Origin: an uncultured Lachnospiraceae bacterium
GTDB taxonomy: Bacteria; Bacillota; Clostridia; Lachnospirales; Lachnospiraceae
DNA length: 64,000 nucleotides
Assembly (NCBI GenBank): GCA_947173495.1
Contig: CAMWFQ010000010.1
Coordinates: 106,194-170,193 of the forward strand
Reading direction: 5' to 3'
The notes beneath the pieces are model-generated. The model was not told the DNA's origin, did no database searches, and saw nothing but the letters and a program-made list of their open reading frames with translations. This document shows positions 36,053 through 44,800 of the stretch, piece after piece. Both the position numbers and the translations under genes were made by a program. Numbering within the stretch: the first letter of the stretch is position 1; each line of letters starts with the position of its first letter.

Positions 36053-37501
36053 TTAATTCTCTTCATGCAGAAGACTCATCTTCAACTCAAACATCTCCGG
36101 GCTCATATCCAGATAATGCGTATGGGAATTTTCAAATCTCTGTTCTTCCTCCCAGATCTCATTCTCAAGCTGATCTCTTACATAGCTCCTGATTTCATTC
36201 AGCGGCGGCATCTCATATACCAGTTCTCCACCCTGAAAGATCTGCTTCTGGAGCGGCTTAAAGGTACAGTTCACAAAACATCTGTTTTTCCAGTATTGAA
36301 CAGGATCTACATAACGTACCGGCCTGGAGGCATCGATCTTTTCTCCCTTGACAGCCATATAGTCCGCCACAGCCTTTCCACTCTTATCGTACACCCTGTA
36401 AATCTCCTTGATCCCCGGATTCGTGATCTTCTCTGCAGTCTCCGATATCTTAATCTTGGGGATGAAACTCCCATCCTTCTTTATGGCGGCCAGTTTATAT
36501 ACTGCCCCAAATACAGGAGAGGTCGCAGACGTGATCAGCTTCTCCCCCACTCCATAGCTGTCGATCATTGCTCCCTGACGGTTCAGAGAAGTAATCGTAT
36601 ATTCATCCAGGCTGTTGGATGCCACAATGATACAGTCCGTAAGCCCTGCATCATCCAGCATCTTTCTTGCCTCTTTTGACAGATAGGCAAGATCCCCCGA
36701 ATCAAGCCGGATCCCCTTTAATCTCTTTCCCATGGGGGCTAACACTTCCTTTGCTGTGCGGATAGCATTTGGAACACCGCTTTTCAGTACGTCATACGTA
36801 TCCACCAACAGCACAGTTGCATCCGGATAGCTCTCCGCATACGCCTTAAACGCCTCATATTCATTTTCATAGCACATCACCCAGCTGTGGGCCATGGTGC
36901 CGGAGATGGGCATTCCGAACATCTCGCCCGCCAATACCGTCGCTGTTCCCACGGCTCCGCCAATATAAGCTGCTCTCGCTCCATAGACCGCCGCATCCAC
37001 ATTGTGAGCTCTCCTCGCTCCGAAATCGGATACCGGCTTTTTCCCCGCCGCCTGTACAATACGGTTGGTTTTGGTGGCAATCAGGGACTGGTGATTGATC
37101 TGCAGCAAAACAGCCGTCTCGATCAGCTGCGCATCAATCAGCGGCGCCACTACCGTCATCACCGGTTCGTTGGGATACATAATGGTTCCCTCCGGCATGG
37201 CATAAATATCCCCTCTGAACTTAAAGTTCAGAAGATATTCCAGGAATTCTTCCGTAAAAAGTTTCTTTGACCGCAGGTACTCCGTATCCGCCTGTGTAAA
37301 ATGCAGATTCTGTATATATTCCACCACCTGCTCCAGCCCTGCAAAAATGGCAAACCCCGCATTGTCCGGATTATTTCTGTAAAACACATCAAAGGCAGCA
37401 AGGGTATTTTGCGCTTTCCCGTTAAAATAGCCGTTTGACATGGTAAGCTCGTACATATCCATGACCATAGAGATATTTCTTTCATCAAACTGAGTGTTCA
37501 T
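36053..37501 (-). CDS. pncB: Nicotinate phosphoribosyltransferase
   Basis: It makes nicotinate mononucleotide from nicotinate and PRPP, the entry to NAD salvage. The 482-residue protein opens MNTQFDERNISMVMDMYELT and has GYFNGKAQNTLAAFDVFYR. The active-site region is SDFGARRAHNVDAAVYGARA near residue 175, followed by GTMAHSWVMCYENEYEAF and GIRLDSGDLAYLSKEARKML. I chose ATG 37499-37501; a longer frame of 23 codons lacks a ribosome site and is not conserved. A promoter lies at 37529-37557. It is a lone gene. Confidence 0.95.
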   Translation of the reverse strand: MNTQFDERNISMVMDMYELTMSNGYFNGKAQNTLAAFDVFYRNNPDNAGFAIFAGLEQVVEYIQNLHFTQADTEYLRSKKLFTEEFLEYLLNFKFRGDIYAMPEGTIMYPNEPVMTVVAPLIDAQLIETAVLLQINHQSLIATKTNRIVQAAGKKPVSDFGARRAHNVDAAVYGARAAYIGGAVGTATVLAGEMFGMPISGTMAHSWVMCYENEYEAFKAYAESYPDATVLLVDTYDVLKSGVPNAIRTAKEVLAPMGKRLKGIRLDSGDLAYLSKEARKMLDDAGLTDCIIVASNSLDEYTITSLNRQGAMIDSYGVGEKLITSATSPVFGAVYKLAAIKKDGSFIPKIKISETAEKITNPGIKEIYRVYDKSGKAVADYMAVKGEKIDASRPVRYVDPVQYWKNRCFVNCTFKPLQKQIFQGGELVYEMPPLNEIRSYVRDQLENEIWEEEQRFENSHTHYLDMSPEMFELKMSLLHEEN

Positions 37502-37528
37502 TCTCTTTCGTCCCTTCATTTTTAAGTA

Positions 37529-37557
37529 ACTATAACATATCGGAGTAACGAATACAA
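37529..37557 (-). promoter_or_regulatory. Promoter of pncB
   Basis: The minus strand reads TTGTAT, 17 bp, TATAGT, 28 bases before the start codon. Confidence 0.6.
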
Positions 37558-37571
37558 GATTACTTTTCATG

Positions 37572-37695
37572 GCCCGGGAATGGTAACGATTCAGCCTTCG
37601 GCTTCATAGTTACGGAATCTGCCCTCTTGGCTGAATTTACACATTCTCACGGACTTTGCAGCAAGTGCAAAGTCCTGGCTGAATAGTTACCGGGC
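37572..37695. repeat. 124-bp inverted-repeat element, MITE-like
   Basis: Terminal arms GCCCGG (37572) plus GGTAACGATTCAGCC (37582-37596) pair with GGCTGAATAGTTACC (37677-37691) plus CCGGGC, 14 of 15 in the inner block, with a 4-base bulge. Inside are a perfect 10-bp hairpin GGACTTTGCA/TGCAAAGTCC and further GGCTGAAT copies. It lies between divergent pncB and the redox operon. It has no coding capacity, so it is either a non-autonomous element or a regulatory structure. Confidence 0.65.
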
Positions 37696-37719
37696 ATGCG
37701 CCTATACAGACAATGCTTA

Positions 37720-37807
37720 TTGCAGAAAATGTATCTGCATGCTATACTGGATACAACTCTAAATGGTTCGGATACATGCCGGCTTCACAGCATCAGAGGT
37801 GTATCCG
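37720..37807 (+). promoter_or_regulatory. Promoter and inverted repeat of the redox operon
   Basis: TTGCAG (37720), 17 bp, TATACT (37743-37748). The spacer holds GCAGA/TCTGC arms. Downstream, CGGATACA (37769-37776) and TGTATCCG (37800-37807) form a perfect 8-bp inverted repeat, and a third GGATACA copy follows the -10 box. This looks like an operator set for an unknown regulator. Confidence 0.6.
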
Positions 37808-37836
37808 TCTCATGAAAAAGAAAGGAGGTGTGTGTC

Positions 37837-38121
37837 ATGCGCTTTAAAAGACTGTGTGCCGCTGCGCTGACTGCTGCACTGGCATCCATGCTTTTCGTTA
37901 TGCCGGTCTCTGCACACGGGCATCATCACAGCAGACGGATACAGACAGTTGACACCAGCTGTCCGGTCTGTACCGTAGAGGATTGTACTGAAGAAGGCAG
38001 GCATACACATGACGGCCACGACTATTGCGGATATAATCATGCAGATGGCTATTGTGACGGTTCCTGCGTTTCCAGTGCAACCGTTTCCTGCCGTGGCGGC
38101 AGGGGGCATCATTGCCACTAA
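37837..38121 (+). CDS. Small secreted His/Cys-rich protein, probable metal binder
   Basis: The 94-residue protein has a clear signal peptide (MRFKRLCAAALTAALASM then LFVMPVSA, cleavage likely after VSA). The mature part of about 66 residues is dense in His and Cys (HGHHH near its start, SCPVCTVEDC, HTHDGHDYCGY, a GHHCH end). That suggests copper, zinc or iron binding at the cell surface. The start was set by AAGGAGGTG 6 bases upstream of ATG 37837. It is first in a run with a TlpA-like lipoprotein, a CXXC small protein and a polyferredoxin membrane protein; a hairpin after it may raise its level over the others. The precise family is not recognised. Confidence 0.8.
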   Translation: MRFKRLCAAALTAALASMLFVMPVSAHGHHHSRRIQTVDTSCPVCTVEDCTEEGRHTHDGHDYCGYNHADGYCDGSCVSSATVSCRGGRGHHCH

Positions 38122-38127
38122 ACGCTG

Positions 38128-38157
38128 ATTCCCCGACCGGGATTCCCGGTGGGGAAT
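38128..38157 (+). terminator. Intercistronic hairpin after the His/Cys-rich gene
   Basis: ATTCCCC and GGGGAAT enclose ACCGGG/CCCGGT, a nearly perfect stem, followed by TTTC only. Probably a partial terminator or mRNA stabiliser. Confidence 0.55.
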
Positions 38158-38217
38158 TTCGCTGTTATGGTTTCTTTTTCCATACACTATCCTGATCTTA
38201 TTTGAGGTAAATCATCT

Positions 38218-38805
38218 ATGAAACGAACATTAAAAAACTATTTCCTTTTATGTGCGCTGGCAGGCAGTATACTGCCCTTTTGTTTTCTGAGCGGCTGCGG
38301 ACAGAAAGATACGGAGCTTTCATCAGGAGGACAGCCTTCTCCGGAAGCGGAAGCTGACAGCGCGGCCGGAATTGTCTTTGAAGGAAAGGATCTGAACGGA
38401 AATTCTCTCTCCTCTGAAATTTTTTCCGGTTCGAAGCTTACCATGGTCAATGTATGGGCTACCTACTGCAATCCCTGCCTGAGCGAAATGCCGGCTCTGG
38501 GAGAACTGGCTTCCGAATATGAATCGGAAGAACTGCAGATCATCGGTGTCATCAGCGATGTGCTGGAGGGTGCGGACGCACTGAGTAAAAAAACGGCTGA
38601 AGACCTGATTCAGGAAACGGGAGCCTTCTATCCCCATCTGCTTTTAAACGCCTCGCTCTATCACGGGCTTTTAGCAGATGTAAGCGCAGTCCCAACCACT
38701 TTCTTTATCGATCAGGAGGGTACCGTTGTAGATACTGTGATCGGCGCTCTGGATAAATCCGCCTGGGAGGAAAAAATCAATGAACTTCTGGAAACACTTT
38801 CGTGA
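38218..38805 (+). CDS. TlpA-like thioredoxin-fold lipoprotein
   Basis: The 195-residue protein has a lipoprotein signal with lipobox FLSGC at about residue 27. An acidic linker follows, then a TlpA/ResA-type thioredoxin domain with active site WATYCNPCLSEMPAL near residue 80 and the cis-Pro segment VSAVPTTFFIDQEG near 160. It should act outside the membrane in disulfide or thiol reduction. GAGGT lies upstream of the ATG. Its 3' end overlaps the next small gene by 26 bp. Electrons could come from the polyferredoxin protein encoded downstream. Confidence 0.92.
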   Translation: MKRTLKNYFLLCALAGSILPFCFLSGCGQKDTELSSGGQPSPEAEADSAAGIVFEGKDLNGNSLSSEIFSGSKLTMVNVWATYCNPCLSEMPALGELASEYESEELQIIGVISDVLEGADALSKKTAEDLIQETGAFYPHLLLNASLYHGLLADVSAVPTTFFIDQEGTVVDTVIGALDKSAWEEKINELLETLS

Positions 38806-38932
38806 GCGTTCCTGGCTGTGGGGCATGTTGGCGGGAATCCTGTTTCTCATCATCGGCGCATCCACAGGGCAGCTCTCTCTCATCTGGCGGAAAGCGGTGA
38901 TGATCTGTCTGGAATGTATCGGGATCGGATAG
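38780..38932 (+). CDS. CD1871A-like CXXC-motif small membrane protein
   Basis: This 50-residue protein starts inside the end of the TlpA-like gene (26-bp overlap) in a different frame. It has one hydrophobic segment (WGMLAGILFLIIGASTGQL) and ends AVMICLECIGIG, the C-terminal CLEC motif I recall from CD1871A-family proteins, which are found beside TlpA and 4Fe-4S genes in clostridia. AGGAAAAAATCA lies before the ATG as a usable ribosome site. The CXXC could pass electrons across the membrane between its neighbours; this role is inferred from context. Confidence 0.85.
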   Translation: MNFWKHFRERSWLWGMLAGILFLIIGASTGQLSLIWRKAVMICLECIGIG

Positions 38933-38948
38933 CAAAGAGGGGAAACTT

Positions 38949-39827
38949 ATGTTAAAAAAACTGCGATTTGCCGTGCAGGTGTTATTTACCATTCTGACCA
39001 ATGGCTATTTGTACGGTTTTCTGAACGGAAAAATTTATCAGGGCAATTTAAAGTATACCTGTGTTCCGGGGCTGAACTGCTATTCCTGCCCCGGGGCTGT
39101 TGCATCCTGCCCCATGGGAGCGCTTCAGGCACTCTTAAACCGGCAGGGAGTTCACATCCCCTTTGGCGCGCTGGGTTTTTTCTTTCTCTTTGGAAGCCTT
39201 CTGGGACGATTCGTCTGCGGCTGGCTGTGTCCTTTTGGCCTGGTTCAGGAGCTGATGCACAAAATTCCCGTATTCCGCAAGAGAAAAACGCTTCCCTTTC
39301 ACTCTGTTCTCAAATACGGAAAATATCTTGTTCTTATTTTACTGGCAGGCGTCGGCTCTCTGTTTTTGTTCGACGGCTTTGCCAAAGTTCCCGCTTTCTG
39401 TAAATATTTATGTCCTTCCGGAACCCTGTTGGGCGCCCTGCCTCTGATGGCGGCAAATGAGGCGCTCCGCTCTCAGGCGGGAGGTCTGTTTTTCTGGAAA
39501 GCGGGCGTACTGCTTTTTCTTCTGCTTCTTTCCGTAAAGGTCTATCGTCCTTTCTGTCAGTATCTGTGTCCTCTGGGCGCTGTTTACGGCTGGTTTAATC
39601 GCTTCAGCCTTGTACAGATCCACTGGGAAAAGGAAAGCTGTACTGCCTGCGGACTTTGTCAGCGGGCATGTCCGGCAGATCTCTCAAAAGAAGAGATTTC
39701 CCGTTCACCGGAATGCATCCGCTGTGGCAGGTGTGTGGAGGCATGCCCTCAGAAGTGTCTCCATTTTTCCGTAAAATCGCCGGATACTCCTAAAAAAGCT
39801 TCATCTCAAATTCTTCATAAGGAATAA
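38949..39827 (+). CDS. 4Fe-4S polyferredoxin membrane protein (NapH/CcoG-like)
   Basis: The 292-residue protein has five or so membrane segments. Cys clusters of the NapH/RdxA type (NCYSCPGAVASCPMGA, FVCGWLCPFGLVQEL, FCKYLCPSGT, FCQYLCPLGAVYG) are followed by a C-terminal two-cluster ferredoxin domain (SCTACGLCQRACP and ECIRCGRCVEACP). It should carry electrons across or along the membrane. It lies 16 bp after the CXXC gene with GAGGGG upstream. Its 3' end overlaps the convergent DUF3298 gene by 38 bp. Confidence 0.92.
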   Translation: MLKKLRFAVQVLFTILTNGYLYGFLNGKIYQGNLKYTCVPGLNCYSCPGAVASCPMGALQALLNRQGVHIPFGALGFFFLFGSLLGRFVCGWLCPFGLVQELMHKIPVFRKRKTLPFHSVLKYGKYLVLILLAGVGSLFLFDGFAKVPAFCKYLCPSGTLLGALPLMAANEALRSQAGGLFFWKAGVLLFLLLLSVKVYRPFCQYLCPLGAVYGWFNRFSLVQIHWEKESCTACGLCQRACPADLSKEEISRSPECIRCGRCVEACPQKCLHFSVKSPDTPKKASSQILHKE

Positions 39828-41634
39828 CCACTGACTGGAACCCCATGGCATAACAGGCCAGCTCATAGGGACCAAAAAAGAAACAGATCCCCTCCTCTGT
39901 CAGATAAAAATCAGCTTCATAGCCGGTGGCTTCCTCCACCACTTCAAGCGCATCACTCCAGTATGCATCCGGATCCTTTCCGATCAGTTCCGCAAAATGA
40001 CCGGTCACGATTCTCTTAAGCTCCTCCTCGCTGTTGACTGTCACATCTGAAAGGTTCAGCCTTTTTCCGGTCTGCAGATCAAAGGTAAAACCTCTGGCAC
40101 GGGGCATATCATGAGCGCCCCCCGCATAATCGCTTTCCCCCTGCCAGAAGCTGAAGCACTTCCCGTCAAAATAAGAAATACCGGCCGGAGAGCTGACATA
40201 GCTGTAGGGAATAAAATAGGTTTCTTCTCCTGCCTCAATACTCTCCCGTATCTCTTCGTCCCTGTAGGAAAGCCCGCTTTCCGTTTTTTCATAATGAATG
40301 ATGTCCTCCTGGTATTGATCAAAAAAGCGGTTGATCTCTTCTGCTCCCGGGTAGGACGCGTCTACCACGATCCGGTCAACGGCAATTTCTCCAATCACCA
40401 TCTCCGGTTCCACTTTACTGCAGATCTCTTCATAGTAGCTTTCCACTCTCCCCACGTCGCTTATGCCGCTGTCATAAACAGCCTCTCCCATCGTCTCCTC
40501 TCTGCCAGGGTCCGCAAGCTCTCTGCGCATCAGAAAAACCTTTCCCTCCTGAACATCGGCATAATACGCATAGCCGTTCAGCAGTGTAAAGTTCATGGCG
40601 TCGGGCAGTGAAAATCCTCTTCCCATCCCGGCTTTTCCTGACAGATTCAGGCTGAACAGACTGCTCCACTCTCCGTTTTCCAGACTGAGCTTTTCATAAT
40701 GACAGATCCTTTCCCCCTGATCATTCTTCTCCTCCCTCCTCGCATAGAGAAAGTCCTGATCCATATCCAGAATCATCATTCCCTTCCGGAACCCGCCAAT
40801 CTCCCGGCTCTTCAGACTTCTGACCTCTGTCAGACAAAGCTTCTCTCCCTCCTCCTGAGACCGGCTGTACAAAACAGAATCCTGATTCATTGCCCGTATG
40901 GTTCCGTCCACCACAAGACTTTTCCTCTCTCCGCTCTCCGGATCCACCCGGATCACTTCCGGAGTATCCTCTGCTTTCAGCAGATAAAACCCATACCTTT
41001 CCCGGCTCTCAGGGGCGCTTAAATACCGGGATCCTCCATGTGCATAAAAGACACTTCCGTACTGATCCTGTATCTCCCTGCAGGGCATCTCTTCCGCCGG
41101 CATCTCTCCCTGAACCGACGCGTCTTCCTCATCGATTCCGTAACACCGTAAAAAATCATATCCGGCTACGTACAAAATCCCCCTGGTATAATACAGGGAA
41201 TCCGCATTGTACTCATCCATTTCATCTATCCTGCGATACTCTTCTCCGTCTGTTCTGATCGCTGAAAGCGCCCACCCAAATTCCTCTGAGTCTTCCTTCC
41301 GCCGTCTTTCCATGAAAAAGATGGTATCCTGCAAAAGCAGGCCATTGCCTTCTGCATATCGGTAAGCATAATCGCTGATATCCCCGCTCTCCCACAGAAT
41401 CCCGCTCTTCTTCTCTTCTTTATCAAATCTTCGGATCTGGCTGGAACTGCAAAAGTAGATCGCCTTCTGATCCTCCAAAACCATACTGCCCTGAATCCCC
41501 TGCTCAGAAAGGAAGCCTTCCTCTTCCGATACAATATTTTCTTCTGCAGAGAGCTCTGCTTCTTCTCCTCCCTTTCCACAGCCGCTCAGGCATGCTGTCA
41601 GCAGGAGAAGCACCGTCATCCATTTTCTTTTCAT
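39790..41634 (-). CDS. DUF3298-containing lipoprotein with propeller-like N-terminal region
   Basis: The 614-residue protein has a lipoprotein signal (MKRKWMTVLLLLTACLSGC, lipobox LSGC). About residues 35-390 look like beta-propeller blades (repeated short strands with YAYRYAEGNGLLLQDT- and NGYAYYADVQEGKVF-like units, as in DUF5050 proteins). About residues 400-614 hold a DUF4163/DUF3298-type domain with GGAHDMPRARGFTFDLQTGK and the typical end YELACYAMGFQSVVIPYEE, as in RsiV-like surface proteins. It should sit on the outer face of the membrane. It is last in a three-gene run after the LRR protein and a small membrane protein. Confidence 0.8.
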   Translation of the reverse strand: MKRKWMTVLLLLTACLSGCGKGGEEAELSAEENIVSEEEGFLSEQGIQGSMVLEDQKAIYFCSSSQIRRFDKEEKKSGILWESGDISDYAYRYAEGNGLLLQDTIFFMERRRKEDSEEFGWALSAIRTDGEEYRRIDEMDEYNADSLYYTRGILYVAGYDFLRCYGIDEEDASVQGEMPAEEMPCREIQDQYGSVFYAHGGSRYLSAPESRERYGFYLLKAEDTPEVIRVDPESGERKSLVVDGTIRAMNQDSVLYSRSQEEGEKLCLTEVRSLKSREIGGFRKGMMILDMDQDFLYARREEKNDQGERICHYEKLSLENGEWSSLFSLNLSGKAGMGRGFSLPDAMNFTLLNGYAYYADVQEGKVFLMRRELADPGREETMGEAVYDSGISDVGRVESYYEEICSKVEPEMVIGEIAVDRIVVDASYPGAEEINRFFDQYQEDIIHYEKTESGLSYRDEEIRESIEAGEETYFIPYSYVSSPAGISYFDGKCFSFWQGESDYAGGAHDMPRARGFTFDLQTGKRLNLSDVTVNSEEELKRIVTGHFAELIGKDPDAYWSDALEVVEEATGYEADFYLTEEGICFFFGPYELACYAMGFQSVVIPYEEFEMKLF

Positions 41635-41673
41635 TTTTTACACCATTTCTCTTCCGTTTTTAAAAGCCCGCTT

Positions 41674-41802
41674 TCACATCATGATCAACGACCGGGAGGC
41701 CAGAAAAACCGACACCCCTATCATTGCTGCCCACAAGAGGATCTTCCCCGCCTTTATCAGCCTTTTCTTGTCTCTCTCCTCTTTTCTACCATCCACATAC
41801 AT
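41674..41802 (-). CDS. Small single-pass membrane protein
   Basis: The 42-residue protein (MYVDGRKEERDKKRLIKAGK, then ILLWAAMIGVSVFLASRSL) is a charged head plus one membrane helix. It starts inside the 3' end of the LRR gene (17-bp overlap) with GGTGG 7 bases upstream, which supports translational coupling. A longer frame upstream lies wholly inside the LRR gene. The function is unknown; it could help place the large surface protein. Confidence 0.55.
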   Translation of the reverse strand: MYVDGRKEERDKKRLIKAGKILLWAAMIGVSVFLASRSLIMM

Positions 41803-44800
41803 GATCGTATCCACCTTCTCTAAACTCTCCCGTGTCTTCACAATAAAAAATCTCTCTGTCCCACAGCCAGCTGGAGTAATCCTCATTACTCATCCACATG
41901 GTAAGCACATGATCATAACTTCCATTTTGGTCCTTCTCGCACCGGTTATAGCTTATGATTCTGGGCAGTCGCTTTGCGTATCCGAAATAAAATTCCTCCG
42001 GCACCGTTACGCCTGTGAGAAGATCATAGCTTTCCTTTACCTCCTCAGCTCCATAAGCCACCACCGGAAGCGCCGCAGCCGGGGTCAGAAATCTTTCCGC
42101 CGCCCTGGCAAGCACATCCCGGGGGCGTTCCTTCACAGGATATGCCCGGATCTGATAGTCGTATTCTCCCCGGTCGATCTGAGGAATAATCATATTTTTA
42201 TACAGCTCGGGCAACTCTCTCCCGGTTCGTTCCGTCTCCTTCTGCAGGTATTCATCCACCTGCTGCCAGAGCGCCTCCTCTTTTGCACTGTCCTCAAAAA
42301 GCAGCTTCTGCTTATGCTTCTCCTCCTCCCCGGTAATGGCGTAAAGCTCTCTGCTGCCCTTTTCCAGGTTGTAAACCCCATAGGAATAGCTGGGTACATA
42401 CATAAGATGATTCAGATACATCTCCCATGTTTCTCTCATCTTTCCCCTCTTATATTCATAGATCTTCCTGCCCGCCCAGTAGTATCCGCCGCTGCTGTAT
42501 TCCTGAATCACCAGCTTTTGGTCTGTGATCAGGATCCCCTGGTAAGGGCCGCCGTAGTACCCACAGAAGCCTTCATTCAGTATTTCAATATAAGAAAGCG
42601 CCTGAAAGTTTCCATCACGCTTTCCCAGGAAAGGGTAAACCCGTCTGATCCTTCCGCCATCTTCCGCATCCCCTGACAGCGCGGTAATCGCCATATCCGT
42701 AATGCCATCTCCGTTCAGATCTCCTCTGGTAATATCCTCCGCCTCCAGCGTTTCTCCCGGATAATACTTTTCCAGATATCCTTCTGCCTCCTCCATCACC
42801 TCCCTGTCCTCCCTGTCCGCCTGCCCTATGACCAGATAGGGGACAAAGGCCTTTTCCTCGATATCCTGTCCGGGATTTCCGGCCACCGACAGGTAAAAGA
42901 TCTTCTCCATGTTTTTCAGCGGCGTATAATCCTGTATACGATTGCCGGTAAGTCCCAGATGCTCCATCTTCGTCATTTCCGCCAGGGGACTGATGTCCTC
43001 TATCTGATTAAAATCAAGGGCCAGATTGTACATCTCCTTCATTCCTTTTAAGGAGGTGATATCGCGGATCTCGTTTCCCCCCAGCCCCAGAGCGGTAAGA
43101 GAGGTATTTCCCTTAAGGGCAGCTATGTCCGTAATCCGGTTGCTGGTCAGATTCAGCCCTGTAAGCTTTTCCATCCCGGCCAGAGGCGAGAGATCCCGGA
43201 TCTCATTTTCCTGCAGCCCTGCCTCCCGTAAGGCTGGAAGAAGCGGCAGCACAGAAATATCCTCTATCTCATTTTCCGCCAGGGAGAGGATCTCCAGCTT
43301 CCGGCATCCTTTCAAAGGTGAGATATCCCGAATGCGGTTTCCATAAAACGAAATGTCCGTAAGGCCCGGCATTTTCTCCACAAAGGAAATATCATCCAGT
43401 CCGCACTGCGTCAAATACAACTGCTTCAGCTGTGAAAGCTTTTCAAATCCCGACGTTCCCTTAAAACGTACCCCTTCCATCGCCACTCTGAAAAGCTGCG
43501 GAGCCGCATCCTGATCGAGGTCAAAGTTCACTTTCGTCTCCCCGCAGCCGATCACTCTGAGAGAAGCCAGCAGAGGAAGATTGGCAAGGTCCTGCAGAGT
43601 ATTCAGATCTCCGGGATCGGTGAGGATCAGGCTGTCCACAGGAAGAATCCTCTCTCTTGACGGGATTTGTTCCGTATCACCGGTAACAGATGTATAAACC
43701 GCCTGCTTTACATTCTCATCTCTCCAGAGAAAGGTGGCGTCCGGGGATTTACTGATCCAGAGCTCCTCCAGCATCGCCTCCCAGAGAGTATCCGGTTCCT
43801 GAAAGGGTTCCGAAGGATCCTCCCTGCTGCTTCCTCTGCCGGAATCTGTGCGAATCTCATTCTTCCGCTCCCGTTCTCCGGCAAGGTATGCAATCTCTTT
43901 CAGGAACTGCTCCAGCCTCTCTTCTCCCATTCTATGCTTGCGCCTTACTCTATAGAGCTCCTTCCCTGTGAGATAGAAAAAACCTTCCTCACCTTTTTCC
44001 GTACTGTACAGGATCATGGCGCTCTCCTCATCCATGCTGCTTCCGCCGGCCATCCGCCATGTATGATGCTCCCAGTCTTCTGCTCTGTTCTCACCCAGAA
44101 GAAAGCTGCAGATCTCCCAGAGTCTGTCGTAGTTTCCTTTCGGCTCCTCCTTCAGCTGGCAGGCCGTAATGTCCACCTTATCCTTGCCGGCGGAAATGCG
44201 CAGCCGCCTGGGAGCCTCCGCCAAAAATTCTGTATCCCGGCGGTCCGGCCCGTTTTTCTCCTCTTCCTCCTCCATATTCTCCAGCCGCAGCTCCCGCCAG
44301 TCTTCCTGTTTATACCAGAGTGCCGCCCGGATCAGATCTTTCATCCGGGTCTGACTTTCCATTTCTTTTTTCAGGATTCCCGCATCTCCGATCCTCTCCG
44401 GCTCTCTCCAGATCTCTTCCGCCTTATCCTCCTGATCCTTTCCCTTTCCCGGACTGGCCGGTACGGACAGCTCTTTCCTATTTTTCTGAAAGAAAGAAGA
44501 GCTGTTTCCTCTCAAAATTCCTTCCCGCATTCCCTTAATCTGGTCCTGATATTCAGTCCGCACGCCTTCCTCCGGGAAAAAGACAGCACTTTCCCCCTCC
44601 AACAAACACAGCAGGCAGGGCTCCTTTTCTTTTTCCACCGGTATCACCTGATTTCCCCAGTACTCCCAGAAAGAATCCCGGATCACATAGCAGTGCTTTA
44701 CGCCGGTATCTGCAATGGCGAAGCACCTTCTGCCTCCTGTCGTCTCATCCAGCCTCGTCAGATTGCAGCATTCTTCAATCCTACCCCGGTTCCTTCCACA

